Source: a bacterium
GTDB lineage: Bacteria; SZUA-182; DTGQ01
Direction: 5' to 3'
NCBI GenBank assembly: GCA_040755755.1
Contig: JBFLZW010000030.1
Coordinates: 144,991 to 208,990, forward strand
Length of the DNA stretch: 64,000 bases
Of this stretch, positions 59,867-64,000 are shown piece after piece; position 1 is the first letter of the stretch, and every line of letters starts with the position of its first letter. Under the pieces are notes generated by a model, which worked only from the letters and a program-made list of their open reading frames with translations, did no database searches and was not told where the DNA came from. Made by a program: the position numbers and the translations under genes.

Positions 59867-60274
59867 CTACCTCCAGGTAACTCGCTGAACTTTGCCGAGA
59901 TCTTCTATCGGAATATCAAAAACATCCGCGTAAAGTTTCATTTCCCGGCTGCTCAGCTTCCTGAATCCTTCCGGGCTGAGATGCTGCTTTATTTTCCGTT
60001 TGGGGATATGGGTGTATTGAGAGAGAAGGTCAATGTCCATTTGGTGTCGAACCATATGCATGGCCAGGGGACTCACATCACCTCTCTCTACCTGCTTCCT
60101 GACCTCTTCCGCTTCCTGCCGGATTTTCTGCCAGGCCAGTTTATTGGCGATATTGGCAGGCTCCCACCCTGCACTGGGTACTTGAACGTATTTTCCATCC
60201 TTGTCAACAGCATAGCTGACTTCATGCCAGGGACCAAGCAGGCTCTTATCCTGGGGAACATCTTCTTTTCGCAT
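59867..60274 (-). CDS. Small conserved protein of dialkylresorcinol-type clusters
   Basis: A 135-residue soluble protein. The N-terminus MRKEDVPQDKSLLGPWHEV and APSAGW-like motif VPSAGWEPANIANKLAWQ, then SPLAMHMVRHQMDIDLLSQY, THIPKRKIKQHL, YADVFDIPIEDL resemble a small family I recall next to DarB-type KSIII genes in flexirubin-type clusters. The C-terminal third looks like a helix-turn-helix. It may regulate or act as an adaptor. It lies 26 bases from KSIII and 19 bases from the PIN gene. Function unknown. Confidence 0.6.
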   Translation of the reverse strand: MRKEDVPQDKSLLGPWHEVSYAVDKDGKYVQVPSAGWEPANIANKLAWQKIRQEAEEVRKQVERGDVSPLAMHMVRHQMDIDLLSQYTHIPKRKIKQHLSPEGFRKLSSREMKLYADVFDIPIEDLGKVQRVTWR

Positions 60275-60300
60275 GAATTACCCCCCTGCAGTTACTTTCA

Positions 60301-61452
60301 TCATACAGCGGTTAAGAGCATATAACAAATAGAAAATCGTCCGCTTTCGGGTATGAAGCACAGGAGCTTCTGACCTTTTTGTATTTTTTGTGAATGGAAA
60401 AGCTCATCGAGAATAATGTAGATGGAGGCAGCCCCGGTATTCCCCTTGGTGTGAAGGTTGGTGAACCATTTCTCCAGGGGGATTTCAAAGCCGATACTCT
60501 TCAGCCGAAGGTAAAAGTCGTTCTTGAAGAACTCAGATGAATAGTGAGGCAGGAACCAGTCTACATCCGATGCGGAAAGATTATGTTTCCGGATGATGAT
60601 GGGCACGGTACGATCCACTGCTGTCTTGACGATTTCCCGGTTTAAAAGCTTTACATCCTGATGAATGGCAAAACAGTTATTATCCATCGCTTCCTGCAGG
60701 GAATCGAATCCTCGCCAGCCTTGGAGTATACCATTTTCATGTTTTACGGCACCGGCATACATACAGGTCTCCAGCTCATTGGCAAATGATACCTGCTCGA
60801 TCCAGTCAATGCGCAGCGATAGCCGGTTATCTGCCGGTCTGGACTCCAGGAACGCTGCCCCGGCCCCATCGGAGAGCATCCATTTTAAAAACTCTGCGTT
60901 GAAGCCGAGGATAGGGCTGTCTTCCGGGGTGGTTTCCGGGCTGGTGGTGCCGGGGTTTGGGTGCCGCTGCATGCGAAAAAGGGTGGAGGCTGCTTCCGAG
61001 CCTGTGGTCACGGCATTTCTGCTCATCCCGGCAGCTATGCTGGCAAAGCCGAATTTCATGGCTGTCATACCGGAAATGCAGATACCCGAAGTGCTGACCA
61101 CTTCACAGGGGGGATTCCCTAATTCTCCATGAACCATGGAGGCATGTCCCGGCATGAGTTGGTCAGGAGTGGAGGTGCCGCAGCATAAGCACTCGATGTC
61201 ATGCAGGGAAAAGTGAGCGGAGGGCCTGAGCCTTCGCACTGCTTCGGCTGTCATTTGTGCATTGGTATGCGTGATCTCTCCCGATCGGCGGTCAATGGCA
61301 TAGTAGCGGGTTTTTATACCGTTGTTGCGAAGAACGGTACGCCGTATGCGAGACGAGATACCTGAAGCCCTTCCCATAATCGACTCTATCTCATCATTGG
61401 TAACAGGCTCGTTCGGCAGAAAAGCAGCAAGATCAGTTATGTAAACTTCCAT
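60301..61452 (-). CDS. Beta-ketoacyl-ACP synthase III (DarB-like)
   Basis: A 383-residue KSIII. The start (EVYITDLAAFLPNEPVTNDE, then NNGIKTRYYAIDRR) matches DarB-type enzymes of dialkylresorcinol/flexirubin pathways. Catalytic residues: Cys125 in STSGICISGM, His in WFLPHYSSEFF, and Asn in HTKGNTGAAS. DarB condenses two acyl units to a cyclohexanedione, and an aromatase (DarA) is then needed; I see no DarA-like gene here. It may instead start the chain with an acyl-CoA. It lies 16 bases from the radical SAM gene upstream and 26 from the small protein downstream. Confidence 0.85.
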   Translation of the reverse strand: MEVYITDLAAFLPNEPVTNDEIESIMGRASGISSRIRRTVLRNNGIKTRYYAIDRRSGEITHTNAQMTAEAVRRLRPSAHFSLHDIECLCCGTSTPDQLMPGHASMVHGELGNPPCEVVSTSGICISGMTAMKFGFASIAAGMSRNAVTTGSEAASTLFRMQRHPNPGTTSPETTPEDSPILGFNAEFLKWMLSDGAGAAFLESRPADNRLSLRIDWIEQVSFANELETCMYAGAVKHENGILQGWRGFDSLQEAMDNNCFAIHQDVKLLNREIVKTAVDRTVPIIIRKHNLSASDVDWFLPHYSSEFFKNDFYLRLKSIGFEIPLEKWFTNLHTKGNTGAASIYIILDELFHSQKIQKGQKLLCFIPESGRFSICYMLLTAV

Positions 61453-61468
61453 ATTTACAGAATTCCCT

Positions 61469-62767
61469 TCATACCGTTGCCCTGGAGTGAAATCGCATGG
61501 CCAGTTCAGTCAAAGATTGATAAAATTCCTTCTCAGGAAGTCTGGTTGGTGTCACTGCATTGGTCAAAGTATAGTAGTCTAAATCGTGAATAACGATTTT
61601 ATCCTTCATGGATTGATATAAAGGTGTGCCCGGCAGCGGGGTGAGTACGGTAAATACCGGGAGCTGAATGGTATTTTCCTCGATAAAGCGGGCCAGGGTC
61701 TGAAAGTCTTTTTCATTATAGTCCGGAGAGATAATAAAATCCCCGATTATGGATATTTCCAGGTCATGGAGTATGCTGATTGCTTCCCGGACGATGTCAG
61801 CGGTATTTTTCTTGCCCCATTTTGCCAGAAGGGTGTTGTTAATCTCCTCAAAACCAACGATAACTGCGCGCAGACCGGCATTTTTCCAGAGGTGAAAAAG
61901 CTCCCGATGATTCACCACGGTATCGGCACAGGCATCGATCATGAAATGCTTCTGGAGGTCGGCCTCAAGAAGAGCATGGCCAAGCTCGTGTGCCCTTTTC
62001 ACATCGCCAAACGTGTTGGCATCGACCAGGCGAATGACCGGAGTGGTGCCGAGAAGCTTAATATCTCTGATTACACAATCGGGAGAACAGGTAAGATACC
62101 GTTTTCCTGTCAGATTGGCAATGGAGCAGAAGGAGCAGGAATTCGGGCAGCCAAAAGCCGTGGCCACAAAGCCCATCTGCAGCCGGGGAAAAGGAACCAG
62201 ATACTGGTCACGGTACCTGTCAACCAGGTCATAGCGGGGTGCACGGGATTCCACGATATCCTCTTTCCGAAAGTCGCGGGGAATCCAGGAAAGCCTGCCT
62301 GATGGATTGGTTTTGGCAACCCCGGCTATGTCGGCCGGGTAATCCCCCTTTTCAACGGCTGCAACAAGCTCTCGAAAACTGGCCTTTCCCAGCCCCATGA
62401 CAATATAATCAACAGCCGGATGGTTAAAGAAACCGGGATCATTACTGGCGTGAACACCGCCGACGACAAGGGTTGTATCCTTTTTCAGTTCCCTGATTTC
62501 CCGGCAAAGGCGCAGAACGGTCCTGGCCTCACAGGTCAGGCTGGTAAAACCGACCAGATCGGGATTAAAATCAAGCATAGTATCAGCCAGGCTCTCTCCC
62601 TGGACTTTCAGGTCGAGGATTTGAGTCTCATGTTCATCGAGATTTCCCGCCAGCGCTTCCAGAGCCAATGGCTCACCGCGAAATATCCGCTGAGTTGCCG
62701 GAAATCCAAATTTTTCCTGGGGAGCACTCCGCCCGCAATTCGGCGGATTAACGAGGAGAATTTTCAT
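61469..62767 (-). CDS. B12-binding-type radical SAM protein 3
   Basis: A 432-residue protein from ATG 62767, chosen over the in-frame start at 62911 because the family begins MKILLVNPPN there. A cobalamin-binding-like domain (VNPPNCGRSAPQEKFGFPA, LVVGGVHASNDPGFF, VDYIVMGLG) precedes the radical SAM core (ATAFGCPNSCSFCSIANLTG near residue 190, CX3CX2C). The third such protein of the locus. It is the most upstream gene of the minus arm and starts a run of closely spaced genes. Role in hydrocarbon-chain modification is inferred. Confidence 0.85.
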   Translation of the reverse strand: MKILLVNPPNCGRSAPQEKFGFPATQRIFRGEPLALEALAGNLDEHETQILDLKVQGESLADTMLDFNPDLVGFTSLTCEARTVLRLCREIRELKKDTTLVVGGVHASNDPGFFNHPAVDYIVMGLGKASFRELVAAVEKGDYPADIAGVAKTNPSGRLSWIPRDFRKEDIVESRAPRYDLVDRYRDQYLVPFPRLQMGFVATAFGCPNSCSFCSIANLTGKRYLTCSPDCVIRDIKLLGTTPVIRLVDANTFGDVKRAHELGHALLEADLQKHFMIDACADTVVNHRELFHLWKNAGLRAVIVGFEEINNTLLAKWGKKNTADIVREAISILHDLEISIIGDFIISPDYNEKDFQTLARFIEENTIQLPVFTVLTPLPGTPLYQSMKDKIVIHDLDYYTLTNAVTPTRLPEKEFYQSLTELAMRFHSRATV

Positions 62768-63045
62768 CAAAAGAAACCTGCCTTGAAATCTGTTATGGAG
62801 AACTGATGCCTGCCGCTGCTCATCGGGTGAGCAGGTTGAGGTAATAATATAAGAACTAAGCTCTTGTGTCAATGATGGAAAACAGGTGATTTGATCGCCT
62901 CCCTCAAACATAAGAAAGGAGGTAAGTGGCAGTATATGAGGGTGTAAATGAGCACGGGGGCAGGATTGCCTTTCCCTATTTGCTGCTCAACTTCCTGGTC
63001 ATAGCGGTTTTCAGTTGAGTCAGTCTAACTGGGACACATTAATTC

Positions 63046-63916
63046 TCAAATATTAATTAACCAATTACACAATGATACGACTTGGACTTCATTGGTTAAA
63101 TTTGCACCGTTTGTTAGAGTATGACTTTCTAATTGGTCAAATATTTCTTTAGCCATCGCACTTTCGATTGCTGCACCAATAAAAAAAGTATACGGCTTAC
63201 AATTCCTTTTAGAAAAAGCAGTTCTAATTCTTTGCAAAGCAGAATTTGCAGTTTTCCAATGTTCATCAGCGCCTGCCGGGTCTATGCCACCTTTTAATTC
63301 CCCGAGAGCAAGATATTTTTCTGGGTTACAGTGTGCCGAATTAGCATCTCTTCCGAAAGTCATTTCATCTGGGAGACAATCAAAAAGACACAGGTCAACA
63401 TTTTTCTCAACTATTGGCACGGTCAAGTTATATATTAAGATACGATCCCGCCCATTTGATATCCAATGTAATCCCTTAAGCTGTTTTTCTATATCTGGCT
63501 CATTATTATCAGGCGCTAGCCAAGTTTTGCTTTTTGAATCAAAATAGGTAAATTCCCCTCCCAGCTACAGAGAGCGTTGATATAAGTATTCTTGTGAATT
63601 TCCATTCACCCACCGCACCGGCAAGATTCCTCATGATACCGCCGAGTGCATCGCCTCTTGTGAGCAGAAATCGATAAACCAACTCATCTACGAAAGATTT
63701 TCCAGATGGTTCAAGAAAATTCTCGATTAATCCAATTATCGCCTCTTTTTTATCTTCTTCTTGTAGATGATTCTTTGCTTTTTCTGACATCCCAGCAGCG
63801 GTAAGTAATGAATTTTGTATCTCATTTAATTCCAATAGATCTTTAGCTTTTCTTACTTTTGAAGCAATAACCTTCTCACTACCGGACACATTTTTAGAAA
63901 TAGATTGAGAACACAT
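63046..63916 (-). pseudogene. AvaI/BsoBI-family restriction endonuclease with a frameshift
   Basis: Two overlapping frames together give about 290 residues. The first (63916-63539) has [20 protein letters not shown] followed by [17 protein letters not shown]. The second resumes with [20 protein letters not shown] and contains GELKGGIDPAGADEHWKTA, the catalytic Glu-x-Lys region of BsoBI-type enzymes. One extra base in the CCCC run at 63555-63558 (GGGG on the coding strand) explains the break; removing it gives a continuous frame. It could be a real inactivation or an assembly/sequencing error in a homopolymer. Enzymes of the family cut CYCGRG in known cases, specificity here unknown. Confidence 0.75.
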
Positions 63917-63920
63917 TAGC

Positions 63921-63985
63921 TGTCGCTCATGATATACTCTAAGTAATTGAAAAAATAATTAAAAAGGAGTATATCATGAGCGACA
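63921..63985. repeat. Perfect 19-bp inverted repeat between two divergent start regions
   Basis: Left arm 63921-63939 and right arm 63967-63985 (GAGTATATCATGAGCGACA on the plus strand) are exact inverse copies separated by 27 AT-rich bases. Both arms contain an ATG and AGCGAC codons: the right arm begins the rightmost gene, and the left arm read on the minus strand gives ATG AGC GAC AGC then stop. Symmetry of this kind fits an operator, a recombination site or a mobile-element end. Confidence 0.7.
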
Positions 63986-64000
63986 ATATGAGAACATATA
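63976..64000 (+). CDS. Start of an unidentified gene running off the right edge
   Basis: ATG 63976 has an AAGGAG site seven bases upstream and encodes MSDNMRTY before the window ends. Divergent placement next to an AvaI-type endonuclease gene makes a cognate methyltransferase possible, but nothing in eight residues shows that. Confidence 0.5.

Noticed and set aside
34229-62767. Calling the locus a plain aryl polyene, flexirubin or ladderane cluster
   Set aside because: It lacks a recognisable ammonia-lyase and DarA, and ladderane clusters are defined by genes I cannot match one to one. Only the shared chassis is supported.
1-64000. tRNA, rRNA, CRISPR arrays and intact insertion sequences
   Set aside because: Reading both strands I saw no cloverleaf-like T-arm signatures, no regularly spaced direct repeats of CRISPR size, and no transposase motifs. 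A tRNAscan-SE, Infernal and ISfinder run would settle this.

Overview
The window looks like chromosomal DNA from an uncultured, strictly or mostly anaerobic Gram-negative bacterium, plausibly Desulfobacterota or a neighbouring lineage. The Gram-negative reading rests on LolA-like, LpxL-like and lipobox proteins and predicted outer-membrane traffic. The anaerobic reading rests on an HdrA/MvhD/Flx-type electron-transfer operon, a dihaem sensor kinase and several radical SAM enzymes. The lineage is inference; no rRNA, tRNA, CRISPR array or insertion sequence with a recognisable transposase was seen.

Layout. 1-2718: tail of an unidentified gene, a repeat-bearing gap, then the ABC-F translation factor EttA. 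2807-10382: secreted proteins, comprising a beta-rich exported protein, an FlgO-like lipoprotein, a small cohesin-like protein and a 1734-residue beta-propeller/IPT/cohesin/dockerin protein, closed by a good terminator. 10566-12703: a tiny membrane protein and an ABC transporter pair. 12924-16214: a membrane-anchored sigma-54 activator. 16219-18638 (minus): a DUF1614-like membrane protein, a pentapeptide-repeat protein and a Pro-rich exported protein. 20064-25305: a five-gene Hdr/Flx-like flavin/iron-sulfur operon without HdrB or HdrC. 25557-31536: a receiver-only regulator, a dihaem histidine kinase and pstSCAB, with four 11-bp Pho-box-like repeats before pstS. 31645-34093: an unannotated 38-residue small protein, a RelE/ParE-type toxin-antitoxin pair, a GDT1-family Mn/Ca transporter and a decayed alpha/beta hydrolase.

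34229-62767 is the centrepiece: a biosynthetic locus of about 22 genes for an acyl-carrier-protein-bound polyene- or lipid-like product. The plus-strand arm runs ketoreductase, CrtI-like oxidoreductase, KS, ACP, PlsC-type acyltransferase, PaaK-like ligase, a radical SAM-SPASM-hotdog fusion, LolA, MMPL exporter, DUF3261-like lipoprotein, dehydratase, thioesterase, second KS, chain-length-factor-like half KS, two B12-type radical SAM enzymes, a GT2-DUF2062 protein and an LpxL-like acyltransferase. The minus-strand arm carries a second ACP, an ABC-2 exporter, a BtrH-like acyltransferase, a small conserved protein, a DarB-like KSIII and a third B12-type radical SAM enzyme. The chassis resembles aryl polyene, flexirubin and dialkylresorcinol clusters, but I find no ammonia-lyase and no DarA-like gene, and four radical SAM proteins are present instead. 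My working model is synthesis on ACP, radical modification, transfer to a membrane lipid or sugar carrier, and export by MMPL/LolA and the ABC system. An ATPase/PIN-like gene pair (possible defence island) and a PIN toxin-antitoxin-like pair sit inside the locus.

62912-64000: an AvaI/BsoBI-type restriction endonuclease gene broken by one frameshift, and the first codons of a divergent gene, separated by a perfect 19-bp inverted repeat. Several families of dispersed palindromic repeats occupy the intergenic gaps throughout.
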